A DNA stretch of 55,804 nucleotides from Streptomyces sp. MspMP-M5 (GCF_000373585.1 NZ_KB891903.1:1-55804); one strand, 5' to 3'; positions 42,119-51,500 are shown, counted from the first letter of the stretch. Program-made: numbers and translations. Notes: a model not told the origin generated them from the letters alone.

Positions 42119-43144
42119 CTAGCCCGTGACCGACGGCCGGTTCGCCGGGGTCTCCTCCGGGGCCGGCAGCTGGCGCCGGCGGCGGTGCTTGAGCAGAGCC
42201 CACGGGGCGCGGGAGGCGGCGACCTCCGTGCCGCCCTCGGAGGCGGCCCGGGCCGCGGCCTGCTCGACGGGGAGCAGCCCCTCGCGCCGGGCCGGCTCCG
42301 GCCGCTCCTCCTCGGGCCACAGCCCCAGCGCCGCGCACAGCGTCGGGAACACCGCCATCGCGGCGGTGGCGTACCCCTCCGCCGACGGGTGGTAGTTGTC
42401 CGGACCGAACAGCTCCCGCGGCCGTGCCTCGAACTCCGGGCCGAGCAGCGCGCCCAGCGACACCGTCCGGCCGCCGTTCTCCACCACGCCGATGGTCTGC
42501 GCGGCCGCCAGCTGCCGGGAGAGCCGGCGGGCCACCCAGCGCAGCGGCTGGTAGACGGGCTCGATGGTGCCCAGGTCGGGGCAGGTGCCGACGATCACCT
42601 CGCAGCCCGCCGCGCGCAGCACCCGTACCGCCTCGGACAGGTGCCGCACCGATTCCGCGGGCGGCAGCCGGCGGGTGACGTCATTGGCGCCGATCATGAT
42701 GACGCACAGGTCGGGGGTCTCGCCCTCCCCCAGCAGCAGTTCGACCTGACGCGGCAGGTCGTCGGAGCGGGCGCCGGGCAGCGCCACGTTGCGCAGGTCG
42801 ACGGGGAGTTCGGCGAGCGCGGCCAGGCCGGAGGCGAGCAGCGCGCCGGGCGTCTGGGAGGGGCGGTGGACGCCCTGGCCGGCGGCGGTGGAGTCGCCGA
42901 GGAAGCCCAGCCGCAGCGGGGGCCGGTCGGTGCGGTGGCCGAAGGCGGCGCCGTAGCGGCCGTCGGCGCAGGGCGGGATGTCGCTGGAGCCGCCGACCGT
43001 GCGGCGGGCCAGCCGGACCTCGGTCAGCAGCAGCCCCACCCCGGCCACGCCCAGCAGCCCGATCCCGCCGCCGCCGAACGCGGCCGCGGTCGCGATCCGC
43101 CGTGCCACGCGCGCCCTGGACCCCGTCGTCACCGTCGTCGCCAT
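42119..43144 (-). CDS. SGNH/GDSL-family hydrolase
   Basis: 341 residues from ATG 43144, with GGGGAGG about nine bases upstream. One N-terminal hydrophobic helix (about 24-42) anchors or exports the protein. The SGNH catalytic blocks are visible: block I GFLGDSTAAGQG with Ser85, block III MIGANDV, and block V DNYHPSAEGY with the Asp-His pair. It should be an esterase/lipase or acyl-hydrolase acting outside the membrane. Divergent from the CBS gene; a similar pair is common in Streptomyces. The C-terminal tail of about 45 residues is charged and probably disordered. Confidence 0.9.
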   Translation of the reverse strand: MATTVTTGSRARVARRIATAAAFGGGGIGLLGVAGVGLLLTEVRLARRTVGGSSDIPPCADGRYGAAFGHRTDRPPLRLGFLGDSTAAGQGVHRPSQTPGALLASGLAALAELPVDLRNVALPGARSDDLPRQVELLLGEGETPDLCVIMIGANDVTRRLPPAESVRHLSEAVRVLRAAGCEVIVGTCPDLGTIEPVYQPLRWVARRLSRQLAAAQTIGVVENGGRTVSLGALLGPEFEARPRELFGPDNYHPSAEGYATAAMAVFPTLCAALGLWPEEERPEPARREGLLPVEQAAARAASEGGTEVAASRAPWALLKHRRRRQLPAPEETPANRPSVTG

Positions 43145-43371
43145 CGGCCGGCACCTCCCCGTGCAGCGCGGGCGCGCCGCGGCCCGGGGGCCGGACGCGC
43201 TCGTGCGGGTCAAGAACTCCTTCACCGGGTAGGTGCCCGTTCCGGGCCGTCGCGCAACGCACCGGCCTCCCGACGGAGTCCTGCGAACGCACGCGCGGGT
43301 GCCCGGTCCGGCAGGGCAATAGGCTGGCTGCACGGGCGCAGGAGAGCGTGCCCCCGACCGCGGAGACCACC

Positions 43372-44763
43372 GTGCAGTTTTACGAATCGATGATTGAGCT
43401 CGTCGGCAACACCCCGCTCGTGCGGCTCAACAACGTCACTCAAGGGATCCAGGCGACCGTCCTGGTGAAGGTCGAGTACTTCAACCCCGGCGGATCGGTC
43501 AAGGACCGGATCGCGGTGCGGATGATCGAGGCCGCCGAGGAGTCGGGCGAGTTGCAGCCGGGCGGCACCATCGTGGAGCCCACCTCCGGCAACACCGGCG
43601 TGGGGCTGGCGATCGTGGCCCAGCAGAAGGGCTACAAGTGCATCTTCGTCTGCCCCGACAAGGTGTCGACGGACAAGATCAATGTGCTGCGGGCGTACGG
43701 CGCGGAGGTGGTGGTCTGCCCGACCGCGGTGGACCCCGAGCACCCCGACTCGTACTACAACGTCTCCGACCGGCTGGTGCGCGAGACGCCCGGTGCCTGG
43801 AAGCCCGACCAGTACAGCAACCCCAACAACCCGCGCTCGCACTACGAGACCACCGGGCCGGAGCTGTGGGCGCAGACCGACGGGCGGATCACCCACTTCG
43901 TGGCCGGCGTCGGCACCGGCGGCACCATCAGCGGCACCGGCCGCTATCTGAAGGACGCCAGTGAGGGCCGGGTCAAGGTCGTCGGCGCCGACCCGGAGGG
44001 CTCCGTCTACAGCGGCGGCTCCGGCCGGCCGTACCTCATCGAGGGCGTCGGCGAGGACTTCTGGCCGACCGCCTACGACCGCACGGTCGCCGACGAGATC
44101 GTGGCGGTCTCCGACAAGGACGCCTTCCAGATGACCCGGCGGCTGGCCAAGGAGGAGGGGCTGCTGGTCGGCGGCTCCTGCGGGATGGCCGTGGTGGCCG
44201 GTCTGCGGGTCGCCGAGCGGCTCGGGCCGGACGACGTGATGGTCATCCTGCTCCCGGACAGCGGCCGCGGCTACCTCTCGAAGATCTTCAACGACGAGTG
44301 GATGGCCGACTACGGCTTCCTGGAGGAGGGCGGCACCGCCGCCCGGGTCGGCGAGGTCCTCCAGTACAAGGAGGGCGGCGCGCTGCCCTCGCTCGTCCAC
44401 ATGCACCCGGAGGAGACCGTCGGCGAGGCGATCGAGGTGCTGCGCGAGTACGGCGTCTCGCAGATGCCGATCGTCAAGCCGGGCGCCGGGCACCCCGACG
44501 TGATGGCCGCCGAGGTCGTCGGCTCGGTCGTCGAACGGGAGCTGCTGGACGCGCTGTTCACCCAGCGCGCCTCGCTGTCCGACCCGCTGGAGAAGCACAT
44601 GTGCCCGCCGCTGCCGCAGGTCGGCTCGGGCGAGCCGGTCGCCGACCTGATGGCGGTGCTGGAGGGCGCGGACGCGGCGATCGTGCTCGTCGAGGGCAAG
44701 CCCAAGGGCGTGGTGAGCCGTCAGGACCTGCTGGCGTACCTGGCGCACGGGGCCGGGAAGTAG
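43372..44763 (+). CDS. Cystathionine beta-synthase
   Basis: 463 residues from GTG 43372, with GGAG six bases upstream. PLP-dependent fold-II enzyme condensing serine (or an activated form) with homocysteine to cystathionine, in reverse transsulfuration. PLP Lys44 lies in NPGGSVKDR. The substrate loop is TSGNTG, and the phosphate-binding loop is GVGTGGTISGTG. A C-terminal pair of CBS domains (about 335-460: HPEETVGEAIEVLREYGVSQ and LMAVLEGADAAIVLVEGKPK) gives possible allosteric control. No heme-binding N-terminus, as in other bacterial forms. Confidence 0.93.
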   Translation: MQFYESMIELVGNTPLVRLNNVTQGIQATVLVKVEYFNPGGSVKDRIAVRMIEAAEESGELQPGGTIVEPTSGNTGVGLAIVAQQKGYKCIFVCPDKVSTDKINVLRAYGAEVVVCPTAVDPEHPDSYYNVSDRLVRETPGAWKPDQYSNPNNPRSHYETTGPELWAQTDGRITHFVAGVGTGGTISGTGRYLKDASEGRVKVVGADPEGSVYSGGSGRPYLIEGVGEDFWPTAYDRTVADEIVAVSDKDAFQMTRRLAKEEGLLVGGSCGMAVVAGLRVAERLGPDDVMVILLPDSGRGYLSKIFNDEWMADYGFLEEGGTAARVGEVLQYKEGGALPSLVHMHPEETVGEAIEVLREYGVSQMPIVKPGAGHPDVMAAEVVGSVVERELLDALFTQRASLSDPLEKHMCPPLPQVGSGEPVADLMAVLEGADAAIVLVEGKPKGVVSRQDLLAYLAHGAGK

Positions 44764-44840
44764 CCGGCGCCGCGTCGGGCGCCGCGCCCGCGGCGGGGGC
44801 CGGGAAACGGCCGTCGTCGTCCGGGTGCGGCGCCCGGCGC

Positions 44841-44874
44841 GGTGTCAGCGGTGCCAGCGGTGCCAGCGGTGTCA
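44841..44874. repeat. 9-base tandem repeat downstream of CBS
   Basis: GGTGTCAGC, GGTGCCAGC, GGTGCCAGC and a partial GGTGTCA follow in tandem 80 bases after the CBS stop. Confidence 0.7.
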
Positions 44875-44929
44875 AGTGTCCGTCAGGAAACGGCTCGTCG
44901 CCGCAAGATGTACGTATGTGTCACGTGCG

Positions 44930-45120
44930 CGCAGCACGGGCTTAACACTTTCCCGGCACATTGGTGTGCAGGCGATACGGACCTCCGGAGCGGCTCCCGG
45001 ACCTCCATGATCGCCAGGATGCGACACCGGCCCTGACCCGGCGCGCGTCTCGTGCGGGGACCGCCGTCGTCCCGCCCCCGGCTCCGGCCGGGGTGCGGCG
45101 GTCCCCGCGATCATCTTTTT
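44930..45120 (+). ncRNA. Candidate small RNA with intrinsic terminator
   Basis: This gap holds a structured stretch and no supported gene. Two copies of CGGACCTCC (44978-44986, 44998-45006) flank a hairpin CCGGAG-CGG-CTCCCGG, leaving two CCUCC segments that could be exposed. A nested terminator follows: GGGGACCGCCG 45056-45066 with 45096-45106, enclosing CCCCGGC-TCCG-GCCGGGG, then a T-run at 45116-45120. The 5' end is a guess. It could simply be the distal CBS 3' region. Confidence 0.4.
45056..45120 (+). terminator. Nested hairpin terminator with T-run
   Basis: An 11-bp outer stem (45056-45066/45096-45106) and a 7-bp inner stem (45076-45082/45087-45093), followed by TTTTT at 45116-45120. It points along the plus strand, about 290 bases after the CBS stop. 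Confidence 0.75.
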
Positions 45121-45191
45121 CCGGTCCTTCCGGCGGGCTTCGGGACCGTGGCCGTGGGCGGCGCCCTGACCTGTCGGAAGTCGGAAGCGCC

Positions 45192-45608
45192 CTAGTCCCA
45201 GTCCTCCGCGGGCCGCGACGCGGACCGGTTCGTCAGCAGCCGCTGGAGCCCCAGGCTGTGCATGGCGTTGACCCCGACGACGCCGCCCCAACACACCACC
45301 AGGCCGACCAGCCCGGCGTTGGCCACGGCGATCGCGGACAGCGGGACGGCCAGCACCAGCGAGACCACGGCGATCGCGAACCGCTGCCAGAACTCGGTGC
45401 CGCCGCCCGCCCGGCGCGGCGGCAGCGTGCCGCGTGCCACCTGCATCTGCTGCTCGGCCAGTTGTCGGCGCACCCGCCGGTCGACGTCCTTGTCGAGCTT
45501 CTCCAGGAAGGACTCCACCAACTCCGACTCGTACTCCGGCCCCAGCTCCCTGCGGGTCTGGAGGGTGGCATCGAGTTCCTTCTTCAGCTCAGGGTCGTAT
45601 GTCGCCAT
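45192..45608 (-). CDS. Small membrane protein with N-terminal amphipathic region
   Basis: 138 residues from ATG 45608. A charged helical N-terminus (ELGPEYESELVESFLEKLDKD, then RRVRRQLAEQ) is followed by two transmembrane helices (about 75-120) and a short polar tail. Resembles DUF1707/2TM-type actinobacterial membrane proteins in layout, but I do not recognise a family. There is no ribosome site; TACGCT (45621-45616) ends seven bases before the ATG, so the mRNA is probably leaderless. Confidence 0.75.
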   Translation of the reverse strand: MATYDPELKKELDATLQTRRELGPEYESELVESFLEKLDKDVDRRVRRQLAEQQMQVARGTLPPRRAGGGTEFWQRFAIAVVSLVLAVPLSAIAVANAGLVGLVVCWGGVVGVNAMHSLGLQRLLTNRSASRPAEDWD

Positions 45609-45649
45609 GGCGCCGAGCGTACGGCGGGGCCGGCGCCGGCGCGGTAGGG

Positions 45650-47128
45650 CTAGCCCCCCGATCCGGCCGGTGCCCGGCCCTCCCCGGACCGCGGTGCCGG
45701 TTCCGCCGGGTCTGCCGGGTCTGCCGATTCCGCCGGGTCTGCGGGATCGCGGCGGGCAGTGAGCCAGTAGAGGACGGCGGGCACCGCCAGCCCGATCAGC
45801 CAGGAGACGTCGGCGCCGCCGAGCGGGGCGACCAGCGGTCCGGTGTAGAACGCCGTGGCCAGGAACGGGATCTGGGCGAGCACGCCGACGGCGTAGACGG
45901 TCAGCGTACGGACGTTCCAGGCGCCGTACCGGCCGGCCGGGTCGCTGAGCGCCGGCAGGTCGTAGCGCTCCTTGGAGACCAGGTAGTAGTCGACGAGGTT
46001 GATCGCCGACCAGGGCGTGAAGAACGTCAGCAGGAAGAGCAGGAAGTCCTTGAAGGAGGTGAGGAAGGAGTCCTTGCCCAGCAGGGCGACGGCGGTGCCG
46101 GCCACCATGATCCCGGCGATGTACGCGGACCGGCCGCGCGCGGAGAGGGTCCGTCCCCCGCCTTCGGCCGGACGCGTCCCCGCCCCGCGGAAGCCGCTGA
46201 CGCTGGTGACCAGCGACATGAAGCCGCCGTAGGTGTTGAGGATGTTGATGGTGAGCTTGCCGAGGGCGATGACGAAGTAGAGGAACGAGGCGATCAGCCC
46301 GGTGCCGCCCAGTCCGACGACATAGCCCACCTCGTGGCCGACGAACGCGCCCGGCGCCGCGGCGGCCGCCAGCGCCCCGAAGGTCATCGACCACTGCGCA
46401 CCCAGCACCGAGCCGCCCAGCGTCCACCAGAAGGTCGCCCGGGTCGAGGTGTGCCGCGGCAGATAGCGGGAGTAGTCCGCCACGTACGGGCCGAACGCCA
46501 GCTGCCAGGAGGCCGAGAGCGAGACCGCGAGCAGGAAGACCGGCAGTCCGAAGCCGCGGTCGTGCAGCAGCGCGGCGAGGTCGGCGCGCTGCAGCAGCCG
46601 GATGCCGAGGTAGACGAAGGCCAGCGCGCAGACCAGGCCGGCGACCTTGCCGAGCAGATGGATGAGGCGGTAGCCGACGGCCGCGGCGAGCGCGGTGACC
46701 GCGGCGAACAGCACGATCCCGGCCGTGCCGCCCAGGTGCGTCAGCTCGCCCACCGCCTGCCCGGCCAGCACGCTGCCGCTGGCGAAGAAGCCGATGTACA
46801 TCACGACGACCAGCGCCAGCGGCACCACCGCCCCGCGCACCCCGAACTGCGCCCGCGAGGTGATCATCTGCGGCAGTCCGAGCCGCGGCCCCTGTGCGGA
46901 GTGCAGGGCCATCACCGCCCCGCCCGCAAGGTTGCCCAGCAGCAGGCCGATCGCGGCCCAGAAGGCGTGGGCGCCGAAGACCACGGCCAGTGCGCCGGTG
47001 ACGACGGCGGTGATCTGGAGGTTGGCGCCGAGCCAGAGGGTGAACTGGCTGACCGGACTGCCGTGCCGTGCGTCGTCGGGGACGACATCGATCGAGTGCT
47101 GCTCGATCATGCCTGCCATGCCTGCCAT
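45650..47128 (-). CDS. NCS1-family permease (cytosine/purine/thiamine type)
   Basis: 492 residues from ATG 47128, with AGAGG upstream; further ATGs follow at 47119 and 47110 because of a Met-Ala-Gly repeat. Twelve hydrophobic helices with the NCS1 signatures: NLQITAVVTGALAVVFG, QGPRLGLPQMITSRAQFGVRG and AFGPYVADYSRYLP. It should import a nucleobase or related compound with a cation. The Pro/Ala/Asp repeats at the C-terminus (DPADPAESADPADPAEPA) are encoded by a short tandem repeat. It is divergent from an RpiR regulator, probably its controller. Confidence 0.9.
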   Translation of the reverse strand: MAGMAGMIEQHSIDVVPDDARHGSPVSQFTLWLGANLQITAVVTGALAVVFGAHAFWAAIGLLLGNLAGGAVMALHSAQGPRLGLPQMITSRAQFGVRGAVVPLALVVVMYIGFFASGSVLAGQAVGELTHLGGTAGIVLFAAVTALAAAVGYRLIHLLGKVAGLVCALAFVYLGIRLLQRADLAALLHDRGFGLPVFLLAVSLSASWQLAFGPYVADYSRYLPRHTSTRATFWWTLGGSVLGAQWSMTFGALAAAAAPGAFVGHEVGYVVGLGGTGLIASFLYFVIALGKLTINILNTYGGFMSLVTSVSGFRGAGTRPAEGGGRTLSARGRSAYIAGIMVAGTAVALLGKDSFLTSFKDFLLFLLTFFTPWSAINLVDYYLVSKERYDLPALSDPAGRYGAWNVRTLTVYAVGVLAQIPFLATAFYTGPLVAPLGGADVSWLIGLAVPAVLYWLTARRDPADPAESADPADPAEPAPRSGEGRAPAGSGG

Positions 47129-47155
47129 GGGCGCCGCCTCTTCCGCCGTACTGTG

Positions 47156-47185
47156 TGCATGAATCCGTATGCATGAATCCATGCA
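47156..47185. promoter_or_regulatory. TGCATGAATCC direct repeats, candidate RpiR operator
   Basis: TGCATGAATCC occurs at 47156-47166 and 47170-47180; the second also forms the dyad TGCAT-GAATCC-ATGCA (47170-47185). They lie between the divergent permease and RpiR genes. Confidence 0.5.
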
Positions 47186-47354
47186 GAATCAGGGCCGATG
47201 AATGGAAGGTCAATAGGTGGGTGGGGATTCGCCTGGTCGCGGGGGCGGGGCGGGGCGGTCTCCACGGCGCGGTCCGGAACCGCCGCCACCGAGGAATTCC
47301 GTACAGTCGGTGCACCGACGTCAAGGCCCCGTACCGGGCCGGGAAGAAGAGGCG

Positions 47355-48359
47355 ATGAGCGGGGACGGGGACAACGGCGTCCGCAGCGACGAGGGCAGCG
47401 GCGCGATCGCGGCGGGGCGTGCGGGGGTGGGCGGCGCCGGTGTCGGCGGTGGCGGTGGCGGTGGTGGAACCGGCGGTGGGGCCACGGCCACCGGAGCCAT
47501 GGGTACCGGGGCCGGTACGGGGTCCGGGGCCGGGACCGCGGCCCGTCTTCAGCGGCTGTTCGAAGGGCACCGGCTGACGCCCACTCAGCGCCGGATCGCC
47601 CACTGCATGGTGCGGCGGGCCGCCGACGCGCCGTTCCTCTCCAGCGTCGAACTGGCCGAACTGGCCGGTGTCAGCCAGCCGTCCGTCACCCGCTTCGCCG
47701 TCGCGCTCGGCTTCGACGGCTACCCGGCGCTCCGCCGCCACCTGCGGGACGTCGCGCCCGCAGGGAAGCCCGGCGGCCCCGGCGCGCACAACGAGTACCA
47801 GCAGGCCGTCCAGGCGGAGATCGACAACCTCCGGCACCTCGCGGAGGCCCTCGCCGACCCCGGGCCGGTCACCGAGGCCGGCCGGCTGCTCGCCGCCTCC
47901 CGCCCACTCCCGGTGCTCGGCCTGCGCGCCGCCACCGCCCAGGCCGCCGGTTTCGCGTACTTCGCCCGGAAGGTGCACCCCGACGTCCGGCTGCTCGACG
48001 AGGGCGGCACCATGCTCACCGACCGCATCGACGCCGCGGTCCGCGCCGGGGCTTCCGCCCTCCTCTGCTTCGCCCTGCCCCGCCACCCCCGCGAGGTCAT
48101 CGACGCCCTCGCCTATGCCCGCACCGCCGGGCTCACCGTCGTCACCGTCGCCGACAGCGCCTTCGCCCCGGTCGCCCACCACACCGACCTGCTCCTCCCG
48201 GCGCCGGTCGGCACCGGCCTGGCCTTCGACACTGCCTGCGCCCCGATGCTCCTGGGTCGCGTCCTCCTGGAAGCGATGTGCGACGACCTCCCCGACGCCC
48301 AGTCCCGCCTGGAGGAATTCGACACCAAGGCAGCGGAACGGGGGCTGTTCGTGGAGTGA
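47355..48359 (+). CDS. MurR/RpiR-family regulator with SIS domain
   Basis: 334 residues from ATG 47355, preceded by GAAGAAGAGG. The first 60 residues are almost pure Gly/Ala/Thr, an unusual low-complexity leader encoded by simple repeats. The RpiR HTH (about 62-140) has FLSSVELAELAGVSQPSVTRFAVALGFDGYPALR. The SIS domain (about 160-320) follows, with PVLGLRAATAQAAGFAYFAR. SIS domains bind phosphosugars in relatives, but in actinobacteria RpiR proteins also control purine or ureide catabolism. Divergent from the NCS1 permease, it is its likely regulator. Confidence 0.9.
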   Translation: MSGDGDNGVRSDEGSGAIAAGRAGVGGAGVGGGGGGGGTGGGATATGAMGTGAGTGSGAGTAARLQRLFEGHRLTPTQRRIAHCMVRRAADAPFLSSVELAELAGVSQPSVTRFAVALGFDGYPALRRHLRDVAPAGKPGGPGAHNEYQQAVQAEIDNLRHLAEALADPGPVTEAGRLLAASRPLPVLGLRAATAQAAGFAYFARKVHPDVRLLDEGGTMLTDRIDAAVRAGASALLCFALPRHPREVIDALAYARTAGLTVVTVADSAFAPVAHHTDLLLPAPVGTGLAFDTACAPMLLGRVLLEAMCDDLPDAQSRLEEFDTKAAERGLFVE

Positions 48360-48702
48360 GGACGGGGCTCGGGGGCGGCGGCGCCTCGGGGTGGGGGCAT
48401 CCGGGGCGGGGCGGTCTCGGGCCTGACGGGCGTCTCGGGGCCTGATCAGGCGCGCTTCCGGTCTCGTTCAGGCCGCTCGCGCTGGTCGCTTCGTACGGTT
48501 CCCTGACGGCGTCCTACAGTTGTCGGGCTGTCGGGCTGACGGCTCCGGTCCCGGGGCGGACCGGCCCCTCTCCGGTGTTGTTCGGGCCCGCTTTCGGGCT
48601 CGCTTCCAGGCCCGCTTTCGGCGGGGCCGGGAGGGCTGCGGCCCTCGGCGAGTGGTCGGCGGCGCACCGGCGGGGTGCGACGGCGGGGCGGGGCGTCGCC
48701 GG
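48360..48702. other. Gap between convergent genes
   Basis: About 340 bases with no gene I can support. It has loosely repeated GGCCCGCTTTCGG-type units near 48587-48620 and short GC-rich dyads that could terminate transcription; none is compelling. Confidence 0.5.
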
Positions 48703-50037
48703 TCAGCCCAGGGCCAGCGTTCGCAGGGCGTTGGCGTGCTCGGCGCCGCTTTCCGCGGTGAGTTCCTCCAGGGTCTGCGGGGTGCGGACGGTCGCGAAGG
48801 CGAACGTGCCGTCGGGGCCCGGGGCGTAGCCGTAAACGCCGGGTCGGGGGAGGGAGTTGTAGGCGAAGTGGGTGGAGAAGTAGTACGCACCGGTGTCCAG
48901 GAGGGCGACGTGGTCGCCGGACTCCAGAAGGGGCAGCGGGCGGTTCTCGGCCACCAGGTCGCCGGCGAAGCAGCACGGGCCGGCGATGTCCTGCGGAACC
49001 GGCGCCCCGCTCTTCGGGCGGCCGACGGCGTCGTACGCCGCCACCCGGATCGGCCAGGACGCGGGCGCGAAGACCGTACGGGTGGCGACCTGTGCCCCGG
49101 CGTGGGTGAGGGCGATCGGCCGGCCGCCGGCCCACTTCGCGTACTCGACGCGGGCCAGGACCATGCCGTGCTTGGCCAGCAGTGACCGCCCGAACTCGGT
49201 GACCAGCCCGTACCGCCCGGAGAACAGCCCGGGGACCGCCGAGCGGAGCACCGCGGCGTACTCCCGGTAGGTGGGGGTGACGGTGTCCGAGGAGAAGTTG
49301 ACGGGCAGGCCGCCGCCGATGTCGAGGGTGATGATCCGGCGGCCGCCGGCCTGCTCGTTGATCTCCTCGGCGAGGTCGTAGAGCGCCCGGACGCCCTCCG
49401 CCATCCGCTCCAGCGGCATGCCCTGGGAGCCGACGTGGGCGTGCAGCCGACTCAGCCACGGGCGGTCGAGGCAGGCCCGGACGACCCACTCGCGGGCGCC
49501 CGGGTCGCGCAGCGGGATCCCGAACTTGGAGGTGTCGGTGGCGGTGCTCATCGCGCCGATGCTGCCGCCGCCGATCTGCGGGTTGACCCGCAGTCCGATC
49601 GGCGCGGTGGACGGGGCCGAGGCCATCATCCGGTCGATACGGGAGAGTTCCTCGTGGTTGTCGACGTTGACGGCGATGCCCAGGGCCAGTGCCTCGCGGA
49701 GCTCGGGGAGGGTCTTGGCGGGGGAGTCCAGGACGGTGTGCCGGGCCGGGACGGCGGCGGCCCGGGCCAGTGCCAGCTCACCGGGGCTGGCGACCTCGCA
49801 GCCGATGCCCTCCTGTGCCAGCAGCCGCAGCACGGGCACCAGCGAGGCGGCCTTCACCGCGAACGCGTGCAGCACCTGGGTGCCCGGGGCGGTGAACTCC
49901 TCGAAGGCGGTGCGGAGTTCGGCTGCCGAGCGGCGGATGCCGGCGATGTCCAGCAGCCCGGCAACCGGCTGCCGGGAGCCGATCAGCCCCTGGGCGAGGG
50001 CGGCCTGAACGGCACGGTCTCGGTCCGTGAAGGTCAT
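48703..50037 (-). CDS. Fold-III PLP-dependent decarboxylase (LysA/ornithine-decarboxylase superfamily)
   Basis: 444 residues from ATG 50037. PLP Lys62 sits in HAFAVKAAS; the alanine-racemase-like barrel includes HAHVGSQGM, TLDIGGGLPVNF and the Glu in LVTEFGRSL. The C-terminal beta domain has the catalytic GPCCFAGDLV and DTGAYYFS. The reaction is decarboxylation of a diamino acid; it differs enough from housekeeping LysA that I do not assign diaminopimelate. Proximity to a permease and RpiR regulator may be accidental, since transcription converges. Confidence 0.88.
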   Translation of the reverse strand: MTFTDRDRAVQAALAQGLIGSRQPVAGLLDIAGIRRSAAELRTAFEEFTAPGTQVLHAFAVKAASLVPVLRLLAQEGIGCEVASPGELALARAAAVPARHTVLDSPAKTLPELREALALGIAVNVDNHEELSRIDRMMASAPSTAPIGLRVNPQIGGGSIGAMSTATDTSKFGIPLRDPGAREWVVRACLDRPWLSRLHAHVGSQGMPLERMAEGVRALYDLAEEINEQAGGRRIITLDIGGGLPVNFSSDTVTPTYREYAAVLRSAVPGLFSGRYGLVTEFGRSLLAKHGMVLARVEYAKWAGGRPIALTHAGAQVATRTVFAPASWPIRVAAYDAVGRPKSGAPVPQDIAGPCCFAGDLVAENRPLPLLESGDHVALLDTGAYYFSTHFAYNSLPRPGVYGYAPGPDGTFAFATVRTPQTLEELTAESGAEHANALRTLALG

Positions 50038-50143
50038 GGCTCAACTCCATCATCCGGCGGGGGCCTCGCGCCACGGACGAAGCGGGAGGTCAGCGGCTAT
50101 CCAGTGCGCATGTTGTGCGGATTCTGTGCCGCCGCTCGCCGGG

Positions 50144-50300
50144 GGCCTCGCGGCGACCGGCTCGGCCTCGCGGCGACCGGCCCGGCTTCGCCGTGAACGG
50201 CCCTGGCCTCGTGGCGACCGGCCCCGGGTTCGCCGTGAAAGGCCCCGGCTCGCCGCGAACGCGTTCGGCCCGCTCACCGCTTCGGCCCGCTCACCGCTTC
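50144..50300. repeat. Degenerate 20-21-base tandem repeat plus 17-base repeat
   Basis: Six units of about 20-21 bases (50144, 50164, 50184, 50205, 50226, 50247; GGCCTCGCGGCGACCGGCNC and variants) are followed by two exact 17-base units GGCCCGCTCACCGCTTC (50267 and 50284). They lie in the 486-base gap upstream of the decarboxylase and downstream of the ABC-2 operon. The rest of that gap shows no gene. Confidence 0.8.
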
Positions 50301-50523
50301 GGGGCAGCGAGGCGGATCGGGCTGGCCAGGACCGGCGTCAGCTCGGCAGGCGCCGGGGGCGGCGACAGGGCCGGCGCCCGCCGGACTACGCGGACCCCGG
50401 GCCGCCCAGGCCCCATACGGCGGGACCGCGCAACGCGCATGACCACGGCCCCGGGCGACGGCCCCGGGCCCCCGCAGGCGCCGAGCCGACCCGCACCCAT
50501 CCCGGTCCCCGCCCGCGTCGCCC

Positions 50524-51500
50524 CTACGCCCCCGTCGCCCCGCTGAGTTGGGCCTTGTGCTGGCGGGCGGTCAGGCGGGAGCCGGACTCGCGGCGGGCGG
50601 CGCGGCGCAGGAGCGGGACGGCCAGGAGGAAGCCCAGGACGGCCCAGGCGACCAGGACGAGGGCGACCGTCGGCAGCTGCCAGGAGCCGCTCGGTTCCGC
50701 GGCGCGGGCGGCGTCCGGCAGCAGGGCCGCGCGCAGGCCCTGCGCCATCCACCGGAGCGGGAAGACCGAGGCGATGTTCTGGACCACCACCGGCATCTTG
50801 GATATCGGGAACATCGCACCCGACGTGATCAGCAGCGCCATCGAGGGCAGCATGATCATCGCCAGGGCCTCGCGCGGGTTGGGGAGCACCGCGCCGATCG
50901 CCGCGCCCAGCGGGACGACGGCGAGCAGACCGAGGGCGGTGACCCACAGCAGCGTCAGCCAGCCGGCCGGACTGTGCGGCAGCGGGCCGTTCACCAGTGC
51001 GGCGGCGGCGCCCAGCAGGACCACCAGGGTGGCCAGCGCCATGACCACGATCAGCAGCGACTTGGCGATCAGATATGCCGGTATGCCGCCGGGGGTGGCC
51101 CGCAGCCGCAGCAGAGTGCCCTCTTCCCGCTCGGTCACCAGGACCTGCGGGAGGTTGAGCAGGCCGATCTGGAACAGCAGATAGGCGGAGAAGCCGGCGA
51201 GGGTCAGCTGCGCCATCGGGATCTTGGTGCCGGGCACGTCGTCGCTGATGAAGCCGGCGAGCACCAGCGCCACCACGATGTTGGAGACATAGCCCATCAA
51301 CTCCTTGCGGTTGCGCAGCAGATGGCGGATTTCTATGCCGCCGCGCCGCATCCCCGCCTGCCAGGGGCGGAGCCGCCCGGAGCGGGCCCCGCTCCGGCCG
51401 CCGCCCGCCGGGCCGTGGCCCCGTCCCGCCGTGCCGTGCTCCTGTGCCGCCGTGGTCGTGCCCGGACCGGTGTCGGTCGCCGTCGTCATGTCCGTCCCCC

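Noticed and set aside
44842..45036. Open frame on the plus strand with a CVTCAQH...HWC pattern, possible zinc microprotein
   Set aside because: No ribosome site, poor codon bias, and it overlaps a tandem repeat and structured RNA-like sequence; the Cys/His spacing is probably chance.
50144..50300. Possible CRISPR or iteron origin
   Set aside because: Units abut without spacers, degenerate quickly, and no replication or cas gene is nearby.
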